Assembly: GCA_039944535.1 (NCBI GenBank)
Contig: JBDUYP010000007.1
Coordinates: 372,001-436,000 of the forward strand
Length of the DNA stretch: 64,000 nt
Direction: 5' to 3'
DNA from: JAMZMI01 sp039944535
GTDB taxonomy: Bacteria; Bacteroidota; Bacteroidia; Cytophagales; Cyclobacteriaceae
The notes under the pieces were generated by a model. It saw only the letters and a list, made by a program, of their open reading frames with translations. It ran no database searches and was not told where the DNA came from. The position numbers and the translations under genes were made by a program. This document shows, in pieces, positions 26,622 to 35,455 of this stretch (position 1 is its first letter; each line of letters starts with the position of its first letter).

Positions 26622-26642
26622 TATCTTAAACAAAATAAGATA

Positions 26643-28937
26643 ATGCTTAAAAGGAGTTATTTATATGTTCTACTGGGCCTATTGAGCCTTGTGGAAGTTT
26701 TTGGACAAAACAGTGGCGATATTTCTGGAGTAGTGCATATCAACGGTGACCCAATCCCCGGAGCTACCGTGAAAGTAGCATCTCAAGATACCTGGGCCTT
26801 GTCAAGTGGCAATGGTGTCTATTACCTCATGGATCTTCCTTACGGCAATTACAAGTTGGAAGTACGATCTCTGGGCTACAAACCAGGTGTGTTTAACATC
26901 AGTCATAACACTGAGTCCACAAACTTTGATATTAGTCTAGTAGAGTCCGTTTTGGATATGGAGGCGGTAGTTGTTACAGGAACCATGCAGCCTACCTTCG
27001 TTTCTCAGTCACCTATTAAGGTGGAAGTGATGACCGCTGACCATGTCAACACGTTCATGCCGGCTGCTGCTTCTGGAGTAGTTGAGAGCATTGCTTTAAT
27101 CAGTGGGGTGCAGGAGGTGGTGGCTTGCGGGGTGTGCTTTACAAATAGCATTAGCATCAATGGATTGCCCGGCCCTTACACTGCTGTGCTTATGGACGGC
27201 ACTCCCATCTATGGCAACCTTGCCTCTGTCTATGGACTGAATGGCATCCCTAGTATGCTCATAGATAGATTTGAGGTGATCAAAGGCCCGAGCTCCACTC
27301 TCTATGGATCAGAAGCCGTGGCTGGAGTTATCAATATCATTACCAAAAACCCTTCTACTCAACCAAAACTTTCACTGGATATTATGGGCACCTCTCATCT
27401 GGAATCCTTTGGTAATTTGGCCTTTGCGCCAAAAATGAAAAATGCCACCGGCTTTGTTGGGCTCAATTATGCATATATCAATGACTTTGATGATGTGAAT
27501 GGTGATGGGTTTAGTGACATGGCCAGCATGGATCGTATCTCGTTGTTTTCAAAATGGGACATCAAGCGCAAGAGCCAGAAGCCGTTTGTGATATCTGCAA
27601 AATACTACTATGAAGATAGACGAAATGGTGTGGAAGAGTTTTTGCAGGATCGTAACTACCGCCAGTTGCGAGGTGATGATCTCATTTACGGAGAAAGTAT
27701 TTACACGAACAGGGTGGAGCTTTTTGGTACTTACGGGTTTGCGTTTGCAGAGGGCCTGAAATTAGATTATTCATTCAGTACGCATTTTCAGGATAGCTAT
27801 TATGGAAGTGATCATTACAAAGCCAATCAAAAGATAGCCTACACCAACTTAATTTGGGAAAAGCAGCTCAGCGACCACCAGCTTTTGACCGGCTTCACTT
27901 CCCGATATCAGCACTATGATGACAACACGGTTGCCACGGAGAGCGCAGACAGTTTAAGATTCAATAATCAACCAAATAGGCAATATATCCCCGGTGTTTT
28001 TGCTCAGGATGAGTGGAGTATTTCGGAGAACTTCACCATTCTCGGAGGATTAAGAGCCGATCATTACGCGGAGCATGGCATGATTTTGTCCCCAAGGCTC
28101 AATGCAAAAGTGAGACTCGGACAATGGACTACTTTCCGATCAAATTTCGGTACAGGATTTCGTGTGGTAAATCTCTTTACTGAGGATCATGCGTTCCTAT
28201 CCGGGCAGAGAGAAGTTGTGATTGCAGAGGCATTGCAGCCTGAGCGTTCGTACAACTTCTCATTAAATGCCAACCACATCTTTACGCTGGGCAACAGTCA
28301 GGGAAGCGTCGATGCAGATGCATTTTTCACATACTTCTCTAATAAAATTATTCCCGATTACGATGACCCGTCTGCGATCCTTTATGAAAACTCATCAGGA
28401 CATGCCATCACACGAGGTGTGAGCCTCAACGTTGCTCAGGAGTTCGGCTTTCCGCTAGCCATAAATCTGGGCTTAAACGTGCAAGATGCCAACGAAACAG
28501 AGCGCGATAGTCTGGGAGTCGAACGAAAACGAAGAATTGAGTTTTCACCGGTTTGGAGTGGTGTTTTCACTGCCAACTATCAGATTAAAAAGTGGAAATT
28601 AAGCATGGCCTACACCTGCAATGTGACTGGCACCATGGCGCTTCCTGAAGTTTATGATTTGGACGCTGAGGGAAACCCACTAGACGAGTCGCGTCCTACC
28701 CGGTCACGTCCTTTTTCGATTCAAAATTTTCAGCTTAACAAAGGTTTGAAAGCAGGATTTGATGTTTATGCTGGAGTTCAGAATATTTTTAATTTCACTC
28801 AGTCTTATTCTCCACTCGTCGGCTTCAATGACCCAAACGCTCCAATGGGCTTCAGTAGCAATTTCGATACATCTTACTCCTACGCGCCCATCCACGGACG
28901 TGAGTTTTATCTAGGAATCAAGTGGAATTTGAATTAG
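26643..28937 (+). CDS. TonB-dependent receptor with CxxC plug
   Basis: 764 aa: signal peptide (about 1-22, ending VFGQ), a carboxypeptidase-regulatory-like N-terminal domain (about 25-105), a plug with SISINGLPGPYTAVLMDG, ending in YGSEAVAGVINIITK, and a beta-barrel to the C-terminus. The plug carries Cys162 and Cys165 (CGVC) before the TNSISINGL motif, as in one Bacteroidota receptor group. With a DtxR-like operator upstream, uptake of a transition metal or its chelate is a reasonable inference, not proven. Start chosen at ATG 26643 ahead of the signal peptide, not the TTG at 26619. Confidence 0.9.
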   Translation: MLKRSYLYVLLGLLSLVEVFGQNSGDISGVVHINGDPIPGATVKVASQDTWALSSGNGVYYLMDLPYGNYKLEVRSLGYKPGVFNISHNTESTNFDISLVESVLDMEAVVVTGTMQPTFVSQSPIKVEVMTADHVNTFMPAAASGVVESIALISGVQEVVACGVCFTNSISINGLPGPYTAVLMDGTPIYGNLASVYGLNGIPSMLIDRFEVIKGPSSTLYGSEAVAGVINIITKNPSTQPKLSLDIMGTSHLESFGNLAFAPKMKNATGFVGLNYAYINDFDDVNGDGFSDMASMDRISLFSKWDIKRKSQKPFVISAKYYYEDRRNGVEEFLQDRNYRQLRGDDLIYGESIYTNRVELFGTYGFAFAEGLKLDYSFSTHFQDSYYGSDHYKANQKIAYTNLIWEKQLSDHQLLTGFTSRYQHYDDNTVATESADSLRFNNQPNRQYIPGVFAQDEWSISENFTILGGLRADHYAEHGMILSPRLNAKVRLGQWTTFRSNFGTGFRVVNLFTEDHAFLSGQREVVIAEALQPERSYNFSLNANHIFTLGNSQGSVDADAFFTYFSNKIIPDYDDPSAILYENSSGHAITRGVSLNVAQEFGFPLAINLGLNVQDANETERDSLGVERKRRIEFSPVWSGVFTANYQIKKWKLSMAYTCNVTGTMALPEVYDLDAEGNPLDESRPTRSRPFSIQNFQLNKGLKAGFDVYAGVQNIFNFTQSYSPLVGFNDPNAPMGFSSNFDTSYSYAPIHGREFYLGIKWNLN

Positions 28938-28954
28938 TCCGGTGGACTTGTCAG

Positions 28955-28984
28955 TTGGTATTTTTAAAATTTCGGTTAAATTCG
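28955..28984 (+). promoter_or_regulatory. Promoter of tRNA-Ala
   Basis: TTG (28955-28957) and TAAATTCG (28977-28984, one mismatch to TAnnTTTG) are 19 nt apart, with a predicted start near 28988. Confidence 0.35.
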
Positions 28985-29027
28985 CCTCCTCGAATAATCA
29001 TTCTACTGAGCGTAGGGTGAAAGACAC

Positions 29028-29101
29028 GGGGCATTAGCTCAGCTGGCTAGAGCACTACGCTGGCAGCGTAGGGGTCATCGGTTCGAATCCGATATGCTCC
29101 A
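29028..29101 (+). tRNA. tRNA-Ala (GGC)
   Basis: Cloverleaf: acceptor GGGGCAT pairs with ATGCTCC (one G-T pair), D arm AGCTCAGCTGGCTAGAGC, anticodon stem CTACG/CGTAG with loop CTGGCAG (anticodon GGC), T arm GGTTCGAATCC. Discriminator A at 29101; CCA is not encoded (CA then T), in contrast to tRNA-Asn here. Followed by a hairpin terminator. Confidence 0.95.
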
Positions 29102-29107
29102 CATAGC

Positions 29108-29140
29108 AAGGTCAAGGATGAAAGTTCTTGACCTTTTTTT
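29108..29140 (+). terminator. Terminator of tRNA-Ala
   Basis: AAGGTCAAG (29108-29116) pairs with CTTGACCTT (29127-29135) and ends in T7. Confidence 0.82.
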
Positions 29141-29203
29141 GTGTTTGTTTAATAATGTTTTATTTGTAACAAATTTTCCAGGAATAAGACAAATTATGGT
29201 GAT

Positions 29204-29806
29204 ATGAAGAGTTATCAGATTTTAACAATTGTGATGTTCATTGCGGGGTTTCTTTTTTTATCTGATAATGCAGTTTCGCAAACAATGAAGGTTCATCTGA
29301 GATCTGATGACAAAGAGGTGTTCGTTGATGATAAATTTCAAGGTTTTGGAGAGAACACTCTTAATGGCTTTAAGCAAGCTTATAAATTTCATGAAATTGA
29401 GGCTGTAATATTTTATGATGAGCCTAAAGATGGTGTAGTAGAGTATTTATTAGGTAGCGGTGTGAAGATAGTGGATAGGTATTCACAAAAACAAAAGGCT
29501 ACCGTGAACGGGATTCCATTGTCAGAAATTAATGTAGAATATGTTCAGATAGTTGGAACCGCTAAGTTTCTTAGTTCAAAGGTGACAATCCAAATTGATT
29601 TTGGGCAAGAGGATAAATTTTTTTCTGGGGTAGATACACAAATTTTAGATGGTAATGGTCGGTTATTAACACTCAACTCTATGATTGATGCTCTTAACTT
29701 TATGAGTAAAAATGGATATGATTACGTAGATGCCTATGTGATAACTGTAGGCAATCAAAATGTCTATCATTATTTATTAAAGAAAAGAGAGACAGCAGAA
29801 AAGTAG
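29204..29806 (+). CDS. Hypothetical secreted protein, 200 aa
   Basis: A signal peptide of about 25 residues ends near AVSQ; the mature part is alpha/beta with no motif I recognise. Codon use looks more A/T-rich than in neighbours. It stands alone, between the tRNA-Ala terminator and a convergent hydrolase gene, 5 nt from the latter's stop. A position next to a tRNA and the composition raise the possibility of recent acquisition, but no repeat of the tRNA end or integrase was seen. Function unknown. Confidence 0.75.
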   Translation: MKSYQILTIVMFIAGFLFLSDNAVSQTMKVHLRSDDKEVFVDDKFQGFGENTLNGFKQAYKFHEIEAVIFYDEPKDGVVEYLLGSGVKIVDRYSQKQKATVNGIPLSEINVEYVQIVGTAKFLSSKVTIQIDFGQEDKFFSGVDTQILDGNGRLLTLNSMIDALNFMSKNGYDYVDAYVITVGNQNVYHYLLKKRETAEK

Positions 29807-29811
29807 ATTAC

Positions 29812-30273
29812 CTATATCACCCTTCTAAACTTCTTTACATTCTTTTTGTAGTAGTCACTGTTGAGGTTTGACTCTACCACGCCGCGGGAGCTCGAAGCAT
29901 GTATGAATTTGATATTGTCACCATCTACGGAGATGATGAGCCCACTGTGATACCATTTGTTTCGCTTCTCTTTAAACTTGAAGTAAACGATATCTCCTGG
30001 TCTGACGGACCCCCAGCTTTTGCTATTTCCTATTTTGGATTGTTGCTCAGCCGTTCGTGGGAGCTTCACGCCTATCTTCCTGTAGCAGTTATAGATTAGT
30101 CCAGAGCAGTCCACCCCTCCGCGAGATGAGCCGCCCCACACATAGGGTGTTCCGATGTATGTTCTTGCCTCGGCTACTACCAGGTCTATTCTTTTTTGTT
30201 TTTTTCTGCTCTGTCCTTTTACAGTGCTCAAGACGGACAGTGAGATGAGGAGTATTGTTATTATTCTATTCAA
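29812..30273 (-). CDS. NlpC/P60 peptidoglycan hydrolase
   Basis: A C40-family cysteine peptidase that cleaves peptide stems of peptidoglycan. The catalytic Cys is in the GGVDCSGLIYN motif, the His in KWYHSGLII, and a third polar residue in FIHASSSRGV. The gene is small (153 aa), a single domain behind a signal peptide. I chose a TTG at 30273, which starts the signal peptide; a longer frame would overlap the asnB start, and other starts are possible. Divergent from asnB. Confidence 0.85.
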   Translation of the reverse strand: MNRIITILLISLSVLSTVKGQSRKKQKRIDLVVAEARTYIGTPYVWGGSSRGGVDCSGLIYNCYRKIGVKLPRTAEQQSKIGNSKSWGSVRPGDIVYFKFKEKRNKWYHSGLIISVDGDNIKFIHASSSRGVVESNLNSDYYKKNVKKFRRVI

Positions 30274-30324
30274 TTTCCCAGATATTCTGATCAGTTGATA
30301 ATTACTCCATAAATTTAACGGAAT

Positions 30325-32211
30325 ATGTGTGGCATTACAGGAATTTTCGCTTTTAATCCCATAGGCAGGGTACATCTAATCCATCTGGAAGAAGCCACAC
30401 AAAGGCTGCAAAGCAGAGGCCCTGATGCCCATAACTCGTGGTTTGACGATACGGTGGGTCTGGGACACAGGCGGCTATCGATCATCGATACCTCGGCAGA
30501 GGCAAATCAACCCATGGTTGATCCTTCAGGACGTCATAGAATTGTGTTCAATGGAGAGATTTACAACTTCAGAGAACTGAAAAAGGAGTTGTCAGATGCT
30601 GGCGTAAATTTTCATACCGAGTCTGATACCGAAGTACTGCTACAGGCCTATATCGTTTGGGGTGAGGCTTGTTTGGAAAAATTAAATGGATTTTTTGCTT
30701 TCGCAATTTACGATGCGGGCGAGCAGTCGTTGTTTGTGGCCAGAGATCGCTTCGGGATCAAGCCACTGTATTTCTTGCAAGACGAAAACAAGGTGTTGTT
30801 TGCTTCGGAGATGAAATCGCTTTTGGCCTTTGGCATACCAAAGGAGATAGACAAAGAGTCGCTTCATCTTTACTTTCAGCTGACTTACATACCTGCTCCT
30901 AAAACCATTTTTCAGGGTGTGCAAAAACTCCTGCCTGGGCAGCTGATGACCATAAAAGAAGGGAAAGTGGAGCTCAAAAAGTATTATGAAATACCGTATG
31001 GTTCTCCTTCCGAAACAGATTATTCTTCTGCAAAAAAGAAACTTCAGGATGTTCTTCGCTCGGCTGTTCATAAGCGGCTGGTTTCAGATGTTCCTCTGGG
31101 TGCATTTCTAAGTGGCGGTATCGATTCATCCGTCATCGTGGCGTTGGCCAGTGAGCAGGTTTCAGGCCTGAAGACTTACAGCATAGGGTTCAAAGACAAT
31201 CAATATTTTGATGAAACTCAATACGCACATCTTGTAGCCGACAAATACAAAACAGATCATCATACGTTCTCACTTTCCAATGATGACCTTCTGGCGGAGG
31301 TAGATCAGGTTCTGGACTACATAGATGAGCCTTTTGCAGATTCATCTGCTTTGCCTGTTCATATTTTGAGTAGGAAAACCAGAGAACACGTTACCGTAGC
31401 GCTTTCTGGCGATGGTGCTGACGAGATTTTTTCCGGTTACAATAAACATACTGCATGGCTTCTGAGCCATGAAAATAGCAATGCAAACAAGTTTATCCGT
31501 GCCATGTCTGGTGTTTGGAGCGTGTTGCCCAAGTCCAGGTATACGGGGCTGACTGATACGATAAGAAAGCTAAATAAGTTTGCAACGCTACTTAAGATGA
31601 GTGAAAGCGAGAAATATTGGTTTCTGGCGAGTTTTGTCAGTAACCACAAGATTTCATCTTTGCTCAAAACAGACTGGCATTCGGACGCTGATAAGTTAGG
31701 TGAGTTGAAAGATTTATTAGTAAACTCAATTCAGTCTGGCTCTATCAATAGTATGCTGGCCAATGACTCGAGGCTTGTGCTGGAAGGAGACATGCTGACC
31801 AAAGTAGATAGAATGTCCATGGCCAATGGACTGGAGGTAAGGGTGCCTTTCCTTGATCCGGAGGTTGTAAAATTTGCTTTTAGTATCCCGGGGGATTTCA
31901 AAATATCAGGCAAGTACAGAAAGATAATTTTGAGAGAAGCGTTTCGTGAGTATTTACCAGAGGAGCTATTTACCAGACCCAAACATGGATTTGAAGTGCC
32001 ACTTTTGAGTTGGTTTAGAAAGGAGCTAAAAGGGAAGCTGGATCAGTTGGTATTTGATCAGGCGCGGATCGAAGAGCAGGGGATTTTTGAATGGGCAGAA
32101 ATAAAAAGGATCAAGCAAAAATTATATTCGCTTGATCCCGGGGATGTTCATATTCAAATCTGGTCGTTGCTGGTTTTCCAGCGCTGGTATGACAGGTACT
32201 TCAAATCCTAG
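30325..32211 (+). CDS. asnB: Asparagine synthase, glutamine-hydrolysing
   Basis: Makes asparagine from aspartate, ATP and glutamine. Cys2 (MCGITGIF) is the N-terminal nucleophile of the class II glutaminase domain (about 1-210), which includes RGPDAHNSW and NGEIYN. The synthetase domain has the PP-loop LSGGIDSSV at about residue 262. 628 aa is longer than E. coli AsnB (about 554) and fits the group common in Gram-positive and Bacteroidota species; such homologues can also amidate polysaccharide or peptide targets. The start at ATG gives Cys2 directly, so it is secure. Confidence 0.9.
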   Translation: MCGITGIFAFNPIGRVHLIHLEEATQRLQSRGPDAHNSWFDDTVGLGHRRLSIIDTSAEANQPMVDPSGRHRIVFNGEIYNFRELKKELSDAGVNFHTESDTEVLLQAYIVWGEACLEKLNGFFAFAIYDAGEQSLFVARDRFGIKPLYFLQDENKVLFASEMKSLLAFGIPKEIDKESLHLYFQLTYIPAPKTIFQGVQKLLPGQLMTIKEGKVELKKYYEIPYGSPSETDYSSAKKKLQDVLRSAVHKRLVSDVPLGAFLSGGIDSSVIVALASEQVSGLKTYSIGFKDNQYFDETQYAHLVADKYKTDHHTFSLSNDDLLAEVDQVLDYIDEPFADSSALPVHILSRKTREHVTVALSGDGADEIFSGYNKHTAWLLSHENSNANKFIRAMSGVWSVLPKSRYTGLTDTIRKLNKFATLLKMSESEKYWFLASFVSNHKISSLLKTDWHSDADKLGELKDLLVNSIQSGSINSMLANDSRLVLEGDMLTKVDRMSMANGLEVRVPFLDPEVVKFAFSIPGDFKISGKYRKIILREAFREYLPEELFTRPKHGFEVPLLSWFRKELKGKLDQLVFDQARIEEQGIFEWAEIKRIKQKLYSLDPGDVHIQIWSLLVFQRWYDRYFKS

Positions 32212-32233
32212 CACATCAAACCATGTTTAGCTT

Positions 32234-32674
32234 TTAGCCTAACCAGGAATTGAACATCCAAATGTGTTTTTGTTGTTGATTGATCAGCGCAATCATCATG
32301 TCTTCGGTTTCACTGTCGCCAGCTTCGGCTGCTATTTCTTTCACCACATTCTCTTGCTTTACAATCTCGCCAAGCGTTGACACTATTGCTTCTACAGTCG
32401 ACACGTCTTCAGATACTCCTTTGTACACCGTGAGTTTTGAGGTCTTCAGATAATCTTCGAAGGTGTGTAGGGGAGCCCCACCGATTGCCAGCATTCTTTC
32501 CGCTATCTCATCGATTGCGGTAAGAGCTTCAGTGTATAGTTCTTCAAATTTCACATGCAGTTCGAAGAACTTTTTACCCTTAATGTTCCAGTGGAATCCG
32601 CGGGTGTTTTGGTAGTAAATATGAAAATCGCTCAATAGTTGATTGAGCTCTGTATTCAATTTCTCGTTAGCCAT
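32234..32674 (-). CDS. dps: Dps-family ferritin-like protein
   Basis: 146 aa. Twelve-subunit cages of this family oxidise and store iron and protect DNA. The intersubunit ferroxidase residues are visible: His in RGFHWNIKG, with Glu/Asp in FEELYTEALTAIDEIAER about 10-30 residues later. It is a single gene, and converges on asnB. The N-terminal extension is short, so direct DNA binding is not indicated. Confidence 0.93.
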   Translation of the reverse strand: MANEKLNTELNQLLSDFHIYYQNTRGFHWNIKGKKFFELHVKFEELYTEALTAIDEIAERMLAIGGAPLHTFEDYLKTSKLTVYKGVSEDVSTVEAIVSTLGEIVKQENVVKEIAAEAGDSETEDMMIALINQQQKHIWMFNSWLG

Positions 32675-32736
32675 TTTTGTTTCGGTTTTTAACTGTTAAT
32701 AACTACTTTAATTAACTCCAAAAACGACCAATTTGT

Positions 32737-33507
32737 TTACTTTTTTACGATTAAAAACAAGTCTAAATTCTCCTCATTTTGCTCCCTCAAAAAATAGTCA
32801 TCCTGATTGATTGAAAGTACCAGTTCATTGTCCTGATCCTGCAAGGAATTGCGGTTTCTTCTGTTTAGAAAATCGTAAGGAATGCGCAGCAGGGCAGCTG
32901 GTAATCTATACTGAAGGTTCAGAAAATCATACTTCATTATTTTATTGACAGAGGCACGATTTTCTTCATGGTATTTCATCACTTTTTCGCTTCCGGCTAT
33001 TCCTTTCATATCTACCGACTCAAAATACTTGGCCGCCAATGCTTTTAGTTCGTCTGCCGTGTATTCGCGCTGATGCCACGGATTTCGCGAAAGCGTCATT
33101 CTTATATTGGGTGTTGAGATGAGTGCTGTGCCTCCGGGTTTCAGAATGCGATGTATTTCTTTCAGATATAGCTCGTCATTTTTGATGTGCTCTATTACCT
33201 GAAATGTGACAATCGTATCAAACGAATTGTCGGCAATATTCATAGGAGGAAAAACACTACTTTCGAAATCATACTGAGGATGTTTAGTTTTCAAACCGCC
33301 AATGATTTCACTGATTTTATCTAAACCGAGATAGGTTTTTGCTTTAGGTGCCAAAAGCTCCACACCTCTTCCTTCCCCACAGCCCAGCTCTAGTAAATCG
33401 CCGGAAATGTAAGGCACAGCTACATGATAAGCCTTTAACAGGCGTTGATGTATGGGGTTGTCTGAGGGAATCTGATCAGACGCTATCTCCGTGGTATATA
33501 CACTCAT
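32737..33507 (-). CDS. Class I SAM-dependent methyltransferase
   Basis: 256 aa Methyltransf_11-like protein. Motif I is LELGCGEGRG (near residue 41), a later acidic LDKI ends strand 2, and FQVIEHIKNDELYLKEI is motif IV/post-I region. No substrate domain is visible; the region after residue 140 is unique. It is divergent from the GWxTD protein gene, and the two share about 30 bp. Substrate unknown. Confidence 0.85.
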   Translation of the reverse strand: MSVYTTEIASDQIPSDNPIHQRLLKAYHVAVPYISGDLLELGCGEGRGVELLAPKAKTYLGLDKISEIIGGLKTKHPQYDFESSVFPPMNIADNSFDTIVTFQVIEHIKNDELYLKEIHRILKPGGTALISTPNIRMTLSRNPWHQREYTADELKALAAKYFESVDMKGIAGSEKVMKYHEENRASVNKIMKYDFLNLQYRLPAALLRIPYDFLNRRNRNSLQDQDNELVLSINQDDYFLREQNEENLDLFLIVKK

Positions 33508-33536
33508 GCTTATTTTTTCAGCAAAGAAACCAAATT

Positions 33537-34712
33537 ATGGTTAACTTTTTCACCCAAATGAAGGCTTACAAAAAACTCAAACTTTTCTTGCCACTGGTTT
33601 TGCTGGCATTGCAATCTTTAGCCCTGGATCTTACCCAGATCAATATGGCCTATGTGTATGATATCAACTCGCCAATTCGGTTGAAATACCGGCTGATTGA
33701 TGAGGAGGAAAAGCTTGCACTCTTTTATGAAGTTAAGGCCGATTCGGCATCAGGCTGGGCTACTTATTTTTTGTCCCAAAAAAGCTATCAGACCGAAGTT
33801 CATGACACGCTTACAAGCCTCTCAGTAGACACACTAAGGGTGGAAAATCGAAGAACTACCGTGAAGATGATGTTTGAAAAAAATCAAAATAAGGAATTAC
33901 TGATAGTAAGTTTTTATAATCCGAAGACTGAATACTCTTATGTGTATGATGTGACTATAAATACCTCAAAGGACATCCCGGATTTTTATCCAATCGATCG
34001 TGATGGTTTGCCTATTCTTGATCCATACGTGAGGGCTGAGGATATGAATTTTCAAGAGTCTGATGGGATCCTCCATGTTTACCAATATTCTCAACCGTTC
34101 AAAGGTGCTGATCCTCCAATGGGTCAGATGGGCCCCTTGGCACCCACGATTGATATAGATAGTTCTTACATGTTTCTTGGCTCATTGGCGGATATCACGG
34201 CCGATAATTTTTATCTGATTCAGAGAGATTCTCTTTCGCAGGCTGGCGTCACGCTTTTGAAAGTGCCTTATTATTACCCCGAAACTAAAAGGGTTGAGGA
34301 GCTCATAGGCCCGCTTCAATACATCACCACGGAGAGTGAAAATAAGTCTCTCAATTCGGGCATTGATACCAAGTCGGTTTTCGAACGGTTTTGGATCAAT
34401 ACATATGGCACGAAGTATCGGGCCAAGGTAGCGATCAAATCTTTTTATTCGAAAGTAGAGGAAAGCAATATGCTCTTTACGGATTATCGCCGGGGTTGGA
34501 AAACGGATCGCGGCATGCTCTATGTGGTATATGGAAAACCTGATGAGGTTATTAGAACCAGGAGTAGTGAAGTGTGGAAATATATAGATGGCCCTGAGTT
34601 TGAATTCATTAGGATTTCGACTCTCTTTGCACCTTCATTTTATTCCCTGAGGCGAAACATGGATTACGAAAACATGTGGTATGAGCAAGTAGGGGGAATC
34701 AGAAAAGGATAA
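33537..34712 (+). CDS. GWxTD domain secreted protein
   Basis: A protein of about 391 aa with an N-terminal hydrophobic signal segment (LFLPLVLLALQSLA). The C-terminal part carries the GWxTD motif as GWKTDRGMLYVVYGKPDEV, typical of a domain found in Bacteroidota and related phyla; function is unknown but it is exported. An alternative ATG at 33558 gives a more canonical signal peptide. RlmB follows with a 2-nt gap, so the two are probably one transcript. A longer frame upstream overlaps the divergent methyltransferase gene and is rejected. Confidence 0.82.
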   Translation: MVNFFTQMKAYKKLKLFLPLVLLALQSLALDLTQINMAYVYDINSPIRLKYRLIDEEEKLALFYEVKADSASGWATYFLSQKSYQTEVHDTLTSLSVDTLRVENRRTTVKMMFEKNQNKELLIVSFYNPKTEYSYVYDVTINTSKDIPDFYPIDRDGLPILDPYVRAEDMNFQESDGILHVYQYSQPFKGADPPMGQMGPLAPTIDIDSSYMFLGSLADITADNFYLIQRDSLSQAGVTLLKVPYYYPETKRVEELIGPLQYITTESENKSLNSGIDTKSVFERFWINTYGTKYRAKVAIKSFYSKVEESNMLFTDYRRGWKTDRGMLYVVYGKPDEVIRTRSSEVWKYIDGPEFEFIRISTLFAPSFYSLRRNMDYENMWYEQVGGIRKG

Positions 34713-34714
34713 TC

Positions 34715-35455
34715 ATGGCAAGACAATTAGAAAATTTCATTTTCGGTATCCGGGCAGTAATCGAGACTATTGAATCGGGGAAAGATCTGGAAAAGATTTT
34801 TCTACAAAAAGGGTTGAAGGGAGATCTGGTGAAGCAGCTACAGGCGCTGGCACATCAATATACCATACCTGTCTCGCATGTGCCGCTGGAGAAGATCAAT
34901 AAGTTTACACGGAAAAACCATCAGGGCGTAGTGGCTTTTGTCTCTCCGGTGCAATACCACACACTGGAGCAGGTTATTCCAGCGATATTTGAGGCTGGAC
35001 GAACTCCATTGATTTTGGCACTTGACAGAATTACCGATGTTCGGAATTTTGGTGCTATTGCTCGATCCGCCGAATGTATGGGTGCCGATGCGATCGTGAT
35101 ACCTACCCGAAACGGAGCTCAGATCAATGCTGATGCCGTGAAGACCTCAGCAGGAGCATTGAATTTTATCCCCGTTTGCCGGGAGCGGAACCTTATCGAT
35201 GCTGTGAAGCTCATGAAAGATTCCGGTCTGAACATAGTATCGTGCTCAGAAAAAGGGAATAAGCCGCTTCAAAAAACCGATCTGGTACTACCCGCAGTTA
35301 TCATTATGGGTAATGAAGAAGATGGCGTTTCAGAAGAACTTCTCGGGCTTAGTGATGAGGTTGCCAAAATTCCAATGACAGGAAAAATCGCCTCTCTCAA
35401 TGTTTCGGCTGCCGCAGGAATGATACTTTATGAAGCCTCTTGTCAGAGAGCTTAA
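34715..35455 (+). CDS. rlmB: 23S rRNA 2'-O-methyltransferase RlmB
   Basis: SPOUT/TrmH family; methylates the 2'-O of G2251 in 23S rRNA. N-terminal L30e-like substrate domain (about 1-80, with FGIRAVIETI), then the three SPOUT motifs: LDRITDVRNFGAIARSAE, IIMGNEEDGVSEELL and IASLNVSAAAGMILYE. 246 aa is normal. Overlaps the convergent manC gene by 4 nt at the stop. Confidence 0.93.
   Translation: MARQLENFIFGIRAVIETIESGKDLEKIFLQKGLKGDLVKQLQALAHQYTIPVSHVPLEKINKFTRKNHQGVVAFVSPVQYHTLEQVIPAIFEAGRTPLILALDRITDVRNFGAIARSAECMGADAIVIPTRNGAQINADAVKTSAGALNFIPVCRERNLIDAVKLMKDSGLNIVSCSEKGNKPLQKTDLVLPAVIIMGNEEDGVSEELLGLSDEVAKIPMTGKIASLNVSAAAGMILYEASCQRA

Noticed and set aside
29812..30375. Full-length 187-codon frame for the NlpC/P60 gene
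   Set aside because: The first 34 residues do not fit a signal peptide and overlap the asnB start; the TTG at 30273 begins a good signal peptide.
33348..33536. Upstream extension of the GWxTD gene
   Set aside because: It runs over the divergent methyltransferase gene and places the signal segment far from the N-terminus.
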